Part shown: positions 1-8,505 of the stretch, in pieces
Position numbering within the stretch: position 1 is the stretch's first letter
How the letters are laid out: each line of letters begins with the position of its first letter
Source of the DNA: Nitrospirota bacterium
GTDB lineage: Bacteria; Nitrospirota; Nitrospiria; Nitrospirales; Nitrospiraceae
Assembly (NCBI GenBank): GCA_040757595.1
Contig: JBFLWP010000006.1
Coordinates: 95,422-159,421 of the forward strand
Reading direction: 5' to 3'
DNA length: 64,000 bases
Made by a program: the position numbers and the translations under genes
Notes under the pieces: model-generated
The model's database searches: none
Told to the model about the DNA's origin: nothing
What the model saw: only the letters and a program-made list of their open reading frames with translations

Positions 1-98
1 CGGGGACCCGGAGACGCGGGGATGGGGCGATCGCCCCGTCACCCCTTCGCCCCTTCGCCGCATCCGTCATATCCCCGTCCCCGTGTCGCCTGGACCCG
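1..98. repeat. intergenic mirrored repeat (GGGGA/CGGGG dialect)
   Basis: Low-complexity GC-rich stretch whose left part (GGGGACCCGGAGACGCGGGG) is roughly the reverse complement of its right part (CCCCGTCCCCGTGTCGCC). It follows the 3' end of hpnA and matches the design of the other intergenic mirrored repeats. It may run past the left edge of the window. Confidence 0.5.
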
Positions 99-1085
99 TT
101 ACGCATACTTGTGGTCCCGGAACCAGCGGACCGCTTTTTCCAGGGCGACCTCGACCGGCGTCTGCGGCAGGGCCAGCTCCTGGAGCGCCTTGCGGCAGTC
201 GTAGTGCATCCGGTACTTGGCCATGCGCACGCCTTCGAGGGGAATCCGGGGCGGCCGGTGGGTGACGTAGTCGGCCAGCCAGCGGTTGGCGTAGGCAAGG
301 GGCAGCACGGCCTGCCACGGCAGCTTGAGCCGGGGCGCCCGGATGCCGGTGATCCGCTCGAGCATCTCGAAGATTTCCCGCAGCGAGAGGTTGCGGTTGC
401 CGAGGATGTACCGCTCTCCGATCCGGCCGCGCTCCATCGCGCGCAAGTGGCCGACCGCCACGTCGTCCACATCCACGAGGTTCATGCCGGTCTCGATGTA
501 GGCCCACATGCGGCCCTTCATGTAGTCCACGATGATCTGCCCCGTCGGTGTCGGCTTGACGTCCCGGGCGCCCACCGGGGCGCTCGGGTTCACGATCACC
601 GCCGGCAGGCCCTTCCGGGCGAGCCTGAGAACCTCCTGCTCGGCCAGGTACTTGGAGCGTTTGTAGTCGCCCGCCATCTGCTCGAGCGACACGGGGGCCT
701 CCTCGGTGCCGGGACCGCCGTCCGGCGGCAGGCCGATCGCGCCGATCGTGCTGGTGTAGACGATGCGTTCGGTTCCCGCCTCCTGCGCCGCCTCCATGAG
801 GGTCTGGGTGCCGAGGACGTTGACCTCGTAGAAGATGGCCGGATCCTTGGCCCAAAGGGCGTAGTGGGCGGCAACGTGGTAGAGCTGCCGGCAGCCGGCC
901 AGGGCCCGGTGCAACGACGGGCGGTCCCGCAGGTCTCCGCGAACTTGCTCCGCCTTCAGTCCTTCCAGGTTCCGCAGGTCGCTGTCCGGCCGGACAAGGA
1001 CGCGGACCTCTGCGCCTGCGTCACAGAGGGCGCGCGCGACCGCGGCGCCTACGAAGCCTGTCGCACCGGTGACGAGGACTTTCAT
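99..1085 (-). CDS. hpnA: NAD-dependent sugar epimerase/dehydratase, HpnA-like (hopanoid-associated)
   Basis: 328-residue short-chain dehydrogenase/reductase of the extended type. The N-terminal Rossmann motif GATGFVG is at residues 7-13. The catalytic residues are TST at 111-113 and YKRSK, giving Tyr141 and Lys145. The overall sequence resembles the hopanoid-associated epimerase family HpnA, thought to act on sugar intermediates of hopanoid side chains. The start ATG is chosen because the Rossmann strand begins there; the longer open frame upstream is repeat sequence. It lies downstream of ispA on the same strand, which fits an isoprenoid/hopanoid role, although no squalene-hopene cyclase is in the window. 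The exact substrate is not certain. Confidence 0.85.
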   Translation of the reverse strand: MKVLVTGATGFVGAAVARALCDAGAEVRVLVRPDSDLRNLEGLKAEQVRGDLRDRPSLHRALAGCRQLYHVAAHYALWAKDPAIFYEVNVLGTQTLMEAAQEAGTERIVYTSTIGAIGLPPDGGPGTEEAPVSLEQMAGDYKRSKYLAEQEVLRLARKGLPAVIVNPSAPVGARDVKPTPTGQIIVDYMKGRMWAYIETGMNLVDVDDVAVGHLRAMERGRIGERYILGNRNLSLREIFEMLERITGIRAPRLKLPWQAVLPLAYANRWLADYVTHRPPRIPLEGVRMAKYRMHYDCRKALQELALPQTPVEVALEKAVRWFRDHKYA

Positions 1086-1100
1086 CTCTAAAATAGGCGC

Positions 1101-1205
1101 GCGGTGCGGGGTGCGAGGCACGCGGTTGAACCCCGAAGGCGACGATGGTACGGCGGTCTGTTCTGATTTTCCACCTCGAGCCTCGTGCCCCGGACCTCGT
1201 GCCTG
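1101..1205. repeat. intergenic mirrored repeat (GAGGCACGAGG dialect)
   Basis: The left arm GGGGTGCGAGGCACGCGG is mirrored by a right arm containing CTCGAGCCTCGTGCCCCGG. It fills the gap between ispA and hpnA. It shares its dialect with 2202-2315, 35856-35945 and the copy inside murG. Confidence 0.6.
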
Positions 1206-1210
1206 CGGCG

Positions 1211-2107
1211 CTAATGGCGCCGCGCCGTGATGAAACGGGCCAGCTCGCGCAGGGGGTCGGCTTTCGCGTCGAACGTGTCCAAGCGGCTGATCGCCCGGTC
1301 GGTGCACTCCCCGGCGAGCGCCTTCGCGCCCTCGACCCCGTAGAACGTCGGGTAGGTCTTCTTGCCGCGCTGCGCATCGGTGTTGGCGTTCTTGCCCAGC
1401 TCCTCACGGGTGCCGGTGACGTTGAGCACGTCGTCGGCGATCTGGAAGGCGAGGCCGACGTCTTCCGCGTACTGGGTGAGCCGATCCAGTTGACCCGGCG
1501 TGGCGGCGGCGACGATGGCGCCCATCCGGACGGCCGCGCGAATCAGCATGCCGGTCTTGTGCCGGTGGATGTTCTGGAGCGTGGCGAGGTCGATGTCCTG
1601 GTTCTCGGCCTGGATGTCCAGGACCTGCCCGCCGACCATGCCCAGGTTGCCGGACCCCACCGCCAGCTCGTAGATGAGCTGCACCTGCCGGGCCGGAGTC
1701 AGCCCGTCCAGCAGGTCCGGCCGGCTGCAGAGCTCGAACGCGAGCGTGAGCAGGGCGTCCCCGGCCAAGATCGCCATCGCTTCCCCGTACACCTTGTGGT
1801 TGGTGGGCTTGCCCCGCCGGTAGTCGTCGTTGTCCATCGCCGGCAGGTCGTCGTGGATGAGCGAGTACGTGTGGATCAGCTCCAGCGACGAAGCGACCGG
1901 GAGGATCGCGCGGGACGGGGGCGCCACCGCTTCGGCCGCGGCGATGGCGAGGATCGGCCGGACCCGCTTCCCGCCCGCGAACAGACTGTAGCGCATGCTT
2001 TCGTGGAGGGTGGTCGGGGGAGTCTTCGCGTCAGGGACCACTTGGTCCAGGAATCGGTCCACCTGCTCGCGTTTCTGCTCCAGATACTGACGAATGTCCA
2101 CGGTCAT
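1211..2107 (-). CDS. ispA: polyprenyl (farnesyl/geranylgeranyl) diphosphate synthase
   Basis: 298-residue trans-isoprenyl diphosphate synthase that condenses IPP with allylic diphosphates. The first Asp-rich motif DDLPAMD is at residues 86-92. The second is DDVLN at 225-229, where the last Asp of DDxxD is Asn. The basic GGKR(V)R motif near residue 45 and the C-terminal region are present, and length is normal for the family. The start ATG (MTVDIRQ) is chosen because homology begins there. Product chain length (C15 or C20) cannot be fixed from sequence. Position upstream of hpnA suggests FPP supply for hopanoid, quinone or undecaprenyl synthesis. Confidence 0.88.
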   Translation of the reverse strand: MTVDIRQYLEQKREQVDRFLDQVVPDAKTPPTTLHESMRYSLFAGGKRVRPILAIAAAEAVAPPSRAILPVASSLELIHTYSLIHDDLPAMDNDDYRRGKPTNHKVYGEAMAILAGDALLTLAFELCSRPDLLDGLTPARQVQLIYELAVGSGNLGMVGGQVLDIQAENQDIDLATLQNIHRHKTGMLIRAAVRMGAIVAAATPGQLDRLTQYAEDVGLAFQIADDVLNVTGTREELGKNANTDAQRGKKTYPTFYGVEGAKALAGECTDRAISRLDTFDAKADPLRELARFITARRH

Positions 2108-2201
2108 CGGGGCGGTGATGTGGATGGTTGAGCGAGTTCGAGTTACAGGTCGGACGAATCGCGCGTGAGAGTAACAAATGGCTTCGCAGGGTGTCAAACC
2201 G

Positions 2202-2315
2202 CGCGAGGCACGGGGTGCGAGGCGCGAGGCGAGGGGGGGAACCCGGGCTCGAGGCACGTGGGTCAGATTCTTGCCTCTGGCCTCGCGCCACCCACCTATT
2301 GCCTCTCGCCCTCGG
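2202..2315. repeat. intergenic mirrored repeat (GAGGCACGAGG dialect)
   Basis: Left arm of GCGAGGCACGGGGTGCGAGG units and right arm CCTCGCGCCACCCACC...CTCTCGCCCTCG. It lies between the divergent ispA and the small zinc-finger gene. The promoter of the latter overlaps its right edge. Confidence 0.6.
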
Positions 2316-2328
2316 GAATCGGTATACT
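2299..2328 (+). promoter_or_regulatory. sigma70-like promoter, predicted leaderless
   Basis: TTGCCT (2299-2304), 18-bp spacer, TATACT (2323-2328). Only 8 nt separate the -10 box from the ATG at 2337, so transcription would begin at or next to the start codon. Confidence 0.6.
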
Positions 2329-2336
2329 CGCCGCCC

Positions 2337-2636
2337 ATGAGCATCAGGAAAGCCGGCGGTGAGTGGGCCCCCCTGCTGCTGGGCATCGAGCCCCGGACCT
2401 GCGGAGTCTGCGGCAGGGGGCTCTATCGCAACGTGACTCTGTTTCGGGGCGGGTGGTCGCGTTGCACGGTGTGCGACCAGTTCGTGCACTATAGCTGCCT
2501 CGCCAGCGGCAAAGTGTCCTTCCTCAAGATGCGTCCACGGGTCTGCAAGGTGTGCCGGGAGGCTCAGGAGCAGACGTCGTCTCAGGAGTCGGCGAGCCCT
2601 CCGTCCGAGCCCGCCAAGCTGGCGGTCAGCTCATGA
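2337..2636 (+). CDS. small Cys-rich zinc-finger-like protein
   Basis: 99 residues, no family recognised. Paired cysteines read CGVC (about residue 22), CTVC (about 44), a downstream HYSC and CKVC (about 71). This is the pattern of a treble-clef/RING-like zinc-binding fold; the C-terminal 25 residues are Ser/Pro/Gln-rich and probably disordered. The ATG is fixed by the promoter 8 nt upstream and by the absence of a ribosome binding site, suggesting a leaderless message. The stop overlaps the start of the next membrane protein, so the two are probably co-translated. Function unknown. Confidence 0.6.
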   Translation: MSIRKAGGEWAPLLLGIEPRTCGVCGRGLYRNVTLFRGGWSRCTVCDQFVHYSCLASGKVSFLKMRPRVCKVCREAQEQTSSQESASPPSEPAKLAVSS

Positions 2637-2992
2637 CGCCCGGCGCCCAGGCGGACCGGACCGGCGAGGGGCGCGCGCCGCTCCTGCGGCACGACCGGCT
2701 GGCGGACGCCGTGCGCGTCGTCGTCGCTCCCCTCGTCCTGCTGTTCAGCGGGTTCTTCACCGCGGATTTTCTCCTCAGCGGCGTGTACACCTGGCCGCGC
2801 ACCAGCCGGGTTCTGGTCCTGACCTTGACGGTCGCCATCCTCGCCTACGAGTTCGTGTACAAGGAACAGCGCGCGCGGCACGTCGAGGCGTCCGACACCC
2901 GCTCGCTCAAAGCCGTGCTCTACTCCTGCGTCGTCCCGTACGGGGTCGGCGCGCTGGCGCTCCTGCTCCTCGCGCGACTGGCCGCAGCCTAG
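2633..2992 (+). CDS. small inner-membrane protein, two predicted TM helices
   Basis: 119 residues, family not recognised. After a polar N-terminus of about 30 residues come hydrophobic segments around residues 31-50 and 57-72, a charged stretch (YKEQRARHVE), and a third hydrophobic segment near the C-terminus (GVGALALLLLARL). The start overlaps the upstream gene by ATGA, which indicates translational coupling with the Cys-rich protein and suggests the two work together. No catalytic motif seen. Confidence 0.6.
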   Translation: MTPGAQADRTGEGRAPLLRHDRLADAVRVVVAPLVLLFSGFFTADFLLSGVYTWPRTSRVLVLTLTVAILAYEFVYKEQRARHVEASDTRSLKAVLYSCVVPYGVGALALLLLARLAAA

Positions 2993-2999
2993 CGCACAA

Positions 3000-3133
3000 C
3001 GCTGAACGCAGAATGACGAGCGTTGGACGGTGTCGGACTGTAGGCAGGGGACTCAGGGTCGAGAACTGAGGCTCAGCCCCGAGTTCTCGGTTCTGGACTC
3101 CGCCGTTCATCGTTCCGCGTTCACCGTTCATCC
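3000..3133. repeat. intergenic mirrored repeat (GAACGCRGAAYG dialect)
   Basis: The left part contains GCTGAACGCAGAATGACGAG and the right part GTTCATCGTTCCGCGTTCACC. A nested inverted pair, GAACTGAGGCTCAGCCCC then GAGTTCTCGGTTC, forms the middle. Same dialect as 47577-47668. Confidence 0.6.
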
Positions 3134-3144
3134 TTGTTAGAAGC

Positions 3145-3759
3145 ATGAAGACCCTGTTCACGGCGGACGAGCTCGCGCTCGTCGCCGACGAGCACTTCTT
3201 CCAGGCCAAGGCCAGGATCATGCACAAGGTCCGGGCGGTGCTGGACGAGGTCCACGCCGCCTTGAAGGACGAGCTGGCCGGAGTGGACCTGCTGGCGCCC
3301 GAGGGCTTCGACCCGGCCAGATTCCAGTTCGTGAAGGGCGAGCATCTGGAGGCCTGCCCCTACCAGTACCTGGATTTCCCCAAACACTTCGTCGGCGACG
3401 AGAAGTTCACGTTCCGCTCCCTCTTCTGGTGGGGCCATCACTTCGTCTTCGCGCTGATCCTGGAGAGGGCCGGACTGCTGCGGTACAAACAGAACCTGAT
3501 CAACCGTTACCACCTGGTTGCGGGGCGGCAGCTCTGCCTGGCCCTGGCCCCGACGCCTTGGGAGTGGAAGCAGGGGGAAGGCTATACCCTGCCGCTCACC
3601 CACGATCGCAAGCCGGAGGTCTCCGCGGTGCTCGCCGGCCGCCGGTTCTTCAAGCTGGCCCGGTTCGTGCCGCCTGACGATCCCGCGGTGCGGGAGGGCC
3701 GTCTGGCGGAGGTCGGCCGCGAGACCCTGCGCGCGCTGCTGCCCGTCATCACGCCCTGA
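3145..3759 (+). CDS. conserved-looking hypothetical cytoplasmic protein
   Basis: 204 residues with no signal peptide or membrane segment. It is rich in aromatic residues in the middle (FRSLFWWGHHFVFALILERA around residues 91-110) and has a charged helical N-terminus. I do not recognise a family or a catalytic motif. Codon use and GC at third positions match the surrounding housekeeping genes, so it is very likely expressed. No ribosome binding site is clear because a mirrored repeat ends only 11 nt upstream of the ATG. Confidence 0.6.
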   Translation: MKTLFTADELALVADEHFFQAKARIMHKVRAVLDEVHAALKDELAGVDLLAPEGFDPARFQFVKGEHLEACPYQYLDFPKHFVGDEKFTFRSLFWWGHHFVFALILERAGLLRYKQNLINRYHLVAGRQLCLALAPTPWEWKQGEGYTLPLTHDRKPEVSAVLAGRRFFKLARFVPPDDPAVREGRLAEVGRETLRALLPVITP

Positions 3760-3835
3760 CGCAAGACGCGACTCGTGAAGCGTATCTCGTCCAACCGTTT
3801 CGGACGCTTTACGCACGACGAGGTAAACGTGGGAG

Positions 3836-3865
3836 TGGACGCGTTGCCGTCTGGTTCGATACACT
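3836..3865 (+). promoter_or_regulatory. sigma70-like promoter, predicted leaderless
   Basis: TGGACG (3836-3841), 18-bp spacer, TACACT (3860-3865), then 6 nt to the ATG at 3872. The -35 box is weak, but the -10-to-ATG geometry matches six other genes in the window. Confidence 0.45.
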
Positions 3866-3871
3866 CGCGCG

Positions 3872-4303
3872 ATGGAACTGGGGGCGGGGCTTTGGGTGCT
3901 CCTGGCGCTGGCCGTCGGCGTGCTGGCGCGGCGCGAGTTCGGCCGCTCCGGTCCCGGCTGGTTTTTCCTGGCCCTCGTCCTGACGCCCCTGGCCGGGCTG
4001 TTGCTGTTCGTGCTGCCGCCTGCGCGCCGGCCGTGCCCGTTCTGCGCCGAGCCGATCAAGCCCTTGGCGGTCGTCTGCCGGTTCTGTGGGCGGGACGTGG
4101 GCGCGGCGGAGGCCCGGCCGGGTCTGCCGCGGACCACCAAGCTGCTGCTGTTGGGGCTCATCGTGGCCGTCATCGCAGCGGCGCTCTCCCAATGCCAGTA
4201 CCGGTTCTGGTGGTGGCGCGGGGATGAGTCCATTCAAGTGAAAGGGGCTCAGGAGAACAAGAGCGTCATCCGTCATTCGTCACTTGAGACGGACAAGGAA
4301 TGA
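3872..4303 (+). CDS. membrane protein with internal zinc ribbon
   Basis: 143 residues. There are two N-terminal hydrophobic segments (about residues 4-20 and 28-48), a zinc ribbon CPFC...CRFC (about residues 54-73) and a third hydrophobic segment (about 91-108). The last 15 residues are encoded by the left arm of a mirrored repeat (…VIRHSSLETDKE), so the natural C-terminus may have been altered by the repeat. Small zinc-ribbon membrane proteins of this layout are common and uncharacterised. The promoter geometry suggests a leaderless mRNA. Confidence 0.6.
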   Translation: MELGAGLWVLLALAVGVLARREFGRSGPGWFFLALVLTPLAGLLLFVLPPARRPCPFCAEPIKPLAVVCRFCGRDVGAAEARPGLPRTTKLLLLGLIVAVIAAALSQCQYRFWWWRGDESIQVKGAQENKSVIRHSSLETDKE

Positions 4304-4348
4304 TGGGTCGCGCTTCTATACGAATGACGAGTGACGATTGACGGGCAA
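4268..4348. repeat. mirrored repeat (GTCATTCGTCAC dialect) overlapping a gene end
   Basis: GTCATTCGTCACTTG on the left is mirrored by CGAATGACGAGTGACG on the right. The left arm lies inside the last codons of the zinc-ribbon membrane protein; the right arm precedes the lipoprotein gene. Confidence 0.6.
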
Positions 4349-4369
4349 CGGCTTTGAGAGGAGGGAAGC

Positions 4370-5005
4370 ATGCAGAAGCTTGCGTCATGGATCCTGTGCA
4401 GCGTGGCGGGCGCGGTGTGGCTGGCCCTGGCGGGCTGTGCCGGCAGCGGTGAGACGGTGGATCTGTACCTGCAGGCGCTGGGGCCGATTCCTCCCAAGGG
4501 GAGCGGGGAAACGATCCTGGTCATGCCGTTCGAGGATCAACGGGCGGAGAAGCAGAAGGTCGGGATGAGGACGCACGTCTGGGGCGGCGTCACCTACTTC
4601 GACGTGCCGGGCGGGAAAGCCGGCGACGCGCTGGCGGAGGTCGTGGCGGATTATCTGAAGAAGGAGGGCCGCCAGGTCTCACCGGGCAAGGGGCCGGCCC
4701 AGGCGGAAACCTCTCAGAAGCAGCCGGACGTGACGCTGACCGGGCAGATCCACGAGCTGTCGGCTCACGCCAAGAGCCGGTTCGGCTCGACCGAGATCAC
4801 GATCAAGGTCCGGGTGGCGCTCCGGGCGATGAACGCGGCCGACCGCAGCACCACCAAGATGACGCTGGAGGGGGCGCGCACACAGACGGTTTTCTGGTTC
4901 GAGCCGCGTGACGTGCAGGACCTGCTCAACGCGACGCTCAACGAGAGCCTGCAGCGGCTCATCACCGACGTGAAAGTGGAGGGCCGGTCGTGGCGGATCA
5001 AGTGA
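4370..5005 (+). CDS. YajG-like outer-membrane lipoprotein
   Basis: 211 residues. The signal peptide ends in the lipobox LALAGC, so Cys at about residue 23 is the lipidated residue. After a linker the mature part contains ILVMPFEDQR and alternating beta strands like the YajG family of uncharacterised lipoproteins (predicted beta-alpha periplasmic fold). A ribosome binding site (GAGAGGAGGGAAGC) precedes the ATG. It is followed after 12 nt by a hypothetical gene and may form an operon with the next two genes. Substrate or partner unknown. Confidence 0.65.
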   Translation: MQKLASWILCSVAGAVWLALAGCAGSGETVDLYLQALGPIPPKGSGETILVMPFEDQRAEKQKVGMRTHVWGGVTYFDVPGGKAGDALAEVVADYLKKEGRQVSPGKGPAQAETSQKQPDVTLTGQIHELSAHAKSRFGSTEITIKVRVALRAMNAADRSTTKMTLEGARTQTVFWFEPRDVQDLLNATLNESLQRLITDVKVEGRSWRIK

Positions 5006-5017
5006 CGGGCCCCAGGC

Positions 5018-6079
5018 ATGCGTGAGCGGCGCTGGGAGTCCCGGGGCAGGCTGTCGTTCGCGGAGGCCCTCGCCGTGGGCGAGCGGCTGGCCGGCCTGGG
5101 CCTGGAGCCGGTCACGCCGGAGCGGGACGTCATCTGTTACATCGAGGACTGGACCGTCGCGACGCCGGAGGATCTGGACCGGCTGGACCCCTGGCCGACC
5201 GAGGAAGTCACGCTGGTCCATTTCAGGGAGAAATGGCAGGGGGACTTCTTCCTGCTGGCCGGCGGCTACCACACGGTCTATCAGCGGTACCAGGGTGTCG
5301 GGACCTACTGTTCGGTCAGCCATCCCTGGCTGATCCGCCAGCCCCTCCGTACCCACCTTCCGCGCGCGATGTATTGGCTGGGCTTCCGCCACATGCACGG
5401 CTTCGTCCGCGTGCGCCTCCACACGGCCGAGGTCGTCACTCCCGGAGAGACCCGCGCGGACGGGCAGCGGGCGCTCTGGCTCGAGGAGCGGCAGCGGGCG
5501 TTCCAGGAGGCGATCGAGTTGCTCGGCCTGCCGGTGGACTGGCGGGTGGAGAAAGGCGGCGTCATCCTCCGCACGCGGGAGGACGGCGTGCCGTTCTTCT
5601 GCTCCTGGCCGGACGCCTTCGGGCCCTGCCAGTTCGAGTTCAATTCCTCCGACCCGTTCGAGTTTCTCGTCCCGGCCAGCCGCCTGGCCGCGACCTGGGG
5701 CAAAGAACCGGCGGCGCTGAGGGCCTATCTGACCGGCTTCTCCGAACAGGCGTTGGAAGAGTTCCAGGCGGTCGAGCCGGGGGCCGCCCTGGCCTATCGC
5801 TGCTCGACCCATTGCCCGTTGGATGAGCTGCCGGAGGTGCTGGAGGCGATCGCGCCGGCCGGCCGGCTCTACGTGACGCTCTGCGAGTTCCAAACGCGGA
5901 AGCTCCTGCCGTCCGGGGAAGAGGCCTCCGCGATCGTGGGCCTGGTCGGGGCCGACGGCGGCTTTCAGGTCGAGGCGCGGCTGAACCGCGCCCCGCTGCC
6001 GGAGGCCGAGATGTCCGCCTGGCTGGAGCGCCTCCTGGATCTTCGGATGGCGTATGCCCCTCTTCCTCCTTTTCCTTGA
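5018..6079 (+). CDS. hypothetical protein, about 350 residues
   Basis: 353 residues, soluble, no signal peptide or membrane helix seen. Aromatic-rich segments occur in the first half (GGYHTVYQRYQGVGTYCSVS; AMYWLGFRHMHGF). I do not recognise a family. Twelve nucleotides after the lipoprotein stop and 12 nt before the DUF2914 protein, so it probably belongs to the same transcript. Codon use is like that of the neighbours. Confidence 0.6.
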   Translation: MRERRWESRGRLSFAEALAVGERLAGLGLEPVTPERDVICYIEDWTVATPEDLDRLDPWPTEEVTLVHFREKWQGDFFLLAGGYHTVYQRYQGVGTYCSVSHPWLIRQPLRTHLPRAMYWLGFRHMHGFVRVRLHTAEVVTPGETRADGQRALWLEERQRAFQEAIELLGLPVDWRVEKGGVILRTREDGVPFFCSWPDAFGPCQFEFNSSDPFEFLVPASRLAATWGKEPAALRAYLTGFSEQALEEFQAVEPGAALAYRCSTHCPLDELPEVLEAIAPAGRLYVTLCEFQTRKLLPSGEEASAIVGLVGADGGFQVEARLNRAPLPEAEMSAWLERLLDLRMAYAPLPPFP

Positions 6080-6091
6080 TCGGCCTCACCG

Positions 6092-7237
6092 ATGGTGCTG
6101 ACTCGAGTCCGTGCCGCGCTCGCCAAGCCGTTCATGCCCGTCCTCTTTTTCTTCGGCGGGGTGACCTTTGACAGCGTCACGTTGACCCGCGTGGACCGTC
6201 TGCTGGACAACCTGGTCCTGTTCGCGTACCTGATCTGCCTGGGCGGTCTGATCGTGTTCACGGGCCGGGCCGCGCGGGCGGCACGGGCGGCCGAATCGCC
6301 CGGCAGGGTCGGGGAGGGGGCCAAGCCGGTCGTCGGCTCAGTCTGGCCTGCGCCGCTCGTCTCCCGCGCCCAGCCGTACGTTCCCCATGCCATCCAGTTC
6401 ATCTTCGGCAGCCTCTTCAGCGCCTACACGATCTTTTATCTGCAGAGCGCGTCCCTGACCTCCACCGCGGTCTTTTTCGGCCTGTTGGTCGCCTTGCTCG
6501 TGGGGAACGAGTTCCTGCATCACGGGCGGGTCAACCTGCGGCTCCTGCTGGGGCTCTACGCCCTCGTCTGCGTCAGCTTTCTGACCTATTTCCTGCCGGT
6601 GCTGACCGGGCTCATGCACCCCGTCGTCTTTCTCCTCGGAGCGGTCCTGAGCGCGGGCCTCGTGCTCAAGGTCGCGCTCCTCATCCATCAAGGAACGGGT
6701 CAGGGGGACGCGGCCCGGCGTGAGGCCCTTCTCGCGGGCCTGCCGGGGGTCGGCGTCGTCGGCGTGCTCGTCGTCTTTTATTTTCTTAACTGGATCCCGC
6801 CGGTTCCCCTCTCGCTCCAGTTCGGCGGGATCTACCATCAGGTTACGAGGCAGGACGGGGACTACCGGCTGAGCTTCGAGCGGGGGGCCTGGTACCAGTT
6901 CTGGAAACGCGCCGACGATTCCTTCCACGGGGAAGGGCCCGCCTACTGCTTCACCGCCGTCTTCGCGCCGGGCCGGCTGCAGACCACCGTGTACCATCAC
7001 TGGCAGCACCGGCCGGCCGGCGGGAGGGACTTTGCGACCACGGATCGGATCGCCATGCCGGTCTCGGGCGGGCGGGAAGGGGGCTACCGGGGCTCCACGG
7101 TCAAGCAGCGGGTGGCGCCAGGGGACTGGCGGGTGGATCTGGAGACGGCCCGCGGCCAGATCATCGGCCGCGTCAGCTTCCGGGTGGAGGAGGCAGGGGA
7201 GGAGTCCCCGGCTGAGTTCGTGACCATCGTCCGTTGA
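6092..7237 (+). CDS. multi-pass membrane protein with C-terminal DUF2914 domain
   Basis: 381 residues. Roughly seven hydrophobic segments occupy residues 10-240, and a C-terminal extracytoplasmic domain of about 110 residues shows the DUF2914 pattern (TVYHHWQHR, then GGYRGST and GDWRVDLETARGQIIGRVSF). DUF2914 is a beta-rich domain of unknown function found after membrane segments. A Gly/Ala/Arg-rich loop around residues 62-85 may be disordered. It is the third gene of the probable 4370-7237 transcription unit. Confidence 0.7.
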   Translation: MVLTRVRAALAKPFMPVLFFFGGVTFDSVTLTRVDRLLDNLVLFAYLICLGGLIVFTGRAARAARAAESPGRVGEGAKPVVGSVWPAPLVSRAQPYVPHAIQFIFGSLFSAYTIFYLQSASLTSTAVFFGLLVALLVGNEFLHHGRVNLRLLLGLYALVCVSFLTYFLPVLTGLMHPVVFLLGAVLSAGLVLKVALLIHQGTGQGDAARREALLAGLPGVGVVGVLVVFYFLNWIPPVPLSLQFGGIYHQVTRQDGDYRLSFERGAWYQFWKRADDSFHGEGPAYCFTAVFAPGRLQTTVYHHWQHRPAGGRDFATTDRIAMPVSGGREGGYRGSTVKQRVAPGDWRVDLETARGQIIGRVSFRVEEAGEESPAEFVTIVR

Positions 7238-7243
7238 CGGTGC

Positions 7244-7273
7244 TGGACTTTCCCCTCTCTCTCGCGGTACCCT
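7244..7273 (+). promoter_or_regulatory. promoter of TPR gene, twin of the one at 8506
   Basis: TGGACT (7244-7249), 18 bp, TACCCT (7268-7273). The flanking sequence TGGACTTT...GGTACCCTCT is nearly repeated upstream of the next gene. The ATG is 30 nt downstream with a GAGGAG ribosome binding site. Confidence 0.45.
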
Positions 7274-7303
7274 CTGTGGGGTTTTCCCGCGAGGAGCTCG
7301 GCG

Positions 7304-8476
7304 ATGCTTGATCGTCTGCTCATGCGGTTGGTCGTTTCGGTCGTGCAGGGGACGACAGTCTGCCTGCTGATCCTTCTCCCTGCCTCGCCGGAGGCGCATC
7401 TGCTCAAGGTGAGGGAGGAATCCTATGCCGGCGCCAACGGCAAGGCCCGCGTGCTGCAGCAGGGCAACGCCATTGCCCATTACAATCAAGGGGTTGCGCT
7501 CCAAGCCAAGGGCAACCTGGCCGGCGCGATCGGCGAGTATCGAGAAGCCGTGCGGCTGAAGCCCGATCTGGTGGACGCCCATTACAATCTCGGACTGGCG
7601 CTGGCTGCCTCGGGTGACCTGACCGGCGCCATCGCCTCGTATCGCTCCGCCGTCCAGCACAAGCCGGGTTTCGCCGCCGCCCACCATGCGCTGGGCGTCG
7701 CCCTGGCCATGAAGGAGGATTGGGTGGGGGCGATCGTCGAATACCAGGCGGCGGTGCAATACCAGCCCGATCTCGTCGCGGCCTATCAGGGACTTGGCGC
7801 GGCGCTCCATGCCAAGGGCGATTTCGACGGCGCGATCGCCCAATACCGCTCGGCGTTGCGGCTGAATCCCGATCTGGTTGAAGCGCGCTACGACCTCGGC
7901 CTGGCGCTGCAGGCCAAGGGAGACCTCGACGGCGCCATCGCGGAGTACCGCATGATGGTCCGGCAGCGTCCCCGGAGCGCGCAGGCCCACTACAATCTGG
8001 GGCTGGTGCTGCACGCCAAACGCGATCTGGACGGCGCCATCGCGGAATACCGCGAGGCGCTTCGGCTGCGGCCGACCGACCCGGCGGCCCACCACAATCT
8101 GGGGCATGCCTTGCAGTCCAAGGGCAACCTGGCCGGCGCGGAGGAGGAATACCAGGCAGAGATCCACCTCAAGCCGGACGATCCCCAGGCCCACCACGAC
8201 CTGGGGGTCGTGCTGCAGGAAGAGCACAATGCGGACGGCGCGATCGCCGAGTTCAAGGCCGTGCTGCGGTTGAAGCCGGACTTCGCCCTCGCCCATTACA
8301 ATCTGGGCGTCGCGCTGATGTCCAAGTCGAAGCCGAGCGAGGCCGCCCAGGAATTCCGCAAATACCTGAAGGCGGCTCCCGACATTCCCGCCAACCAGGC
8401 TTCGATCGAGCGGGCCCGCTCCCTCCTCCGCGTCCTGGCGCAATACGAGGACGAAGCCAAGAACGGCACCCATTGA
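7304..8476 (+). CDS. exported tetratricopeptide (TPR) repeat protein
   Basis: 390 residues. A hydrophobic N-terminal segment (about residues 8-31, possible signal peptide) is followed by about ten tandem 34-residue TPR units from residue 56 to 370. These carry the consensus AHYNLGLAL...GDLDGAIAEYREALRLKPD. The repeats are unusually alike, suggesting recent internal duplication. TPR arrays bind proteins; no partner is evident. The next gene also contains TPR units and has an almost identical promoter, so the two are probably co-regulated. Confidence 0.8.
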   Translation: MLDRLLMRLVVSVVQGTTVCLLILLPASPEAHLLKVREESYAGANGKARVLQQGNAIAHYNQGVALQAKGNLAGAIGEYREAVRLKPDLVDAHYNLGLALAASGDLTGAIASYRSAVQHKPGFAAAHHALGVALAMKEDWVGAIVEYQAAVQYQPDLVAAYQGLGAALHAKGDFDGAIAQYRSALRLNPDLVEARYDLGLALQAKGDLDGAIAEYRMMVRQRPRSAQAHYNLGLVLHAKRDLDGAIAEYREALRLRPTDPAAHHNLGHALQSKGNLAGAEEEYQAEIHLKPDDPQAHHDLGVVLQEEHNADGAIAEFKAVLRLKPDFALAHYNLGVALMSKSKPSEAAQEFRKYLKAAPDIPANQASIERARSLLRVLAQYEDEAKNGTH

Positions 8477-8505
8477 ACCGTCCGTCTATCCGCTTCGACT
8501 TGCCC

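Noticed and set aside
67..855. Long Arg/Gly/Pro-rich open frame overlapping hpnA
   Set aside because: Shadow frame of the high-GC hpnA coding sequence; composition is not protein-like.
6338..8473. 711-codon antisense open frame across the DUF2914 and TPR genes
   Set aside because: Antisense shadow caused by high GC at third codon positions; the sense frames have clear domains.
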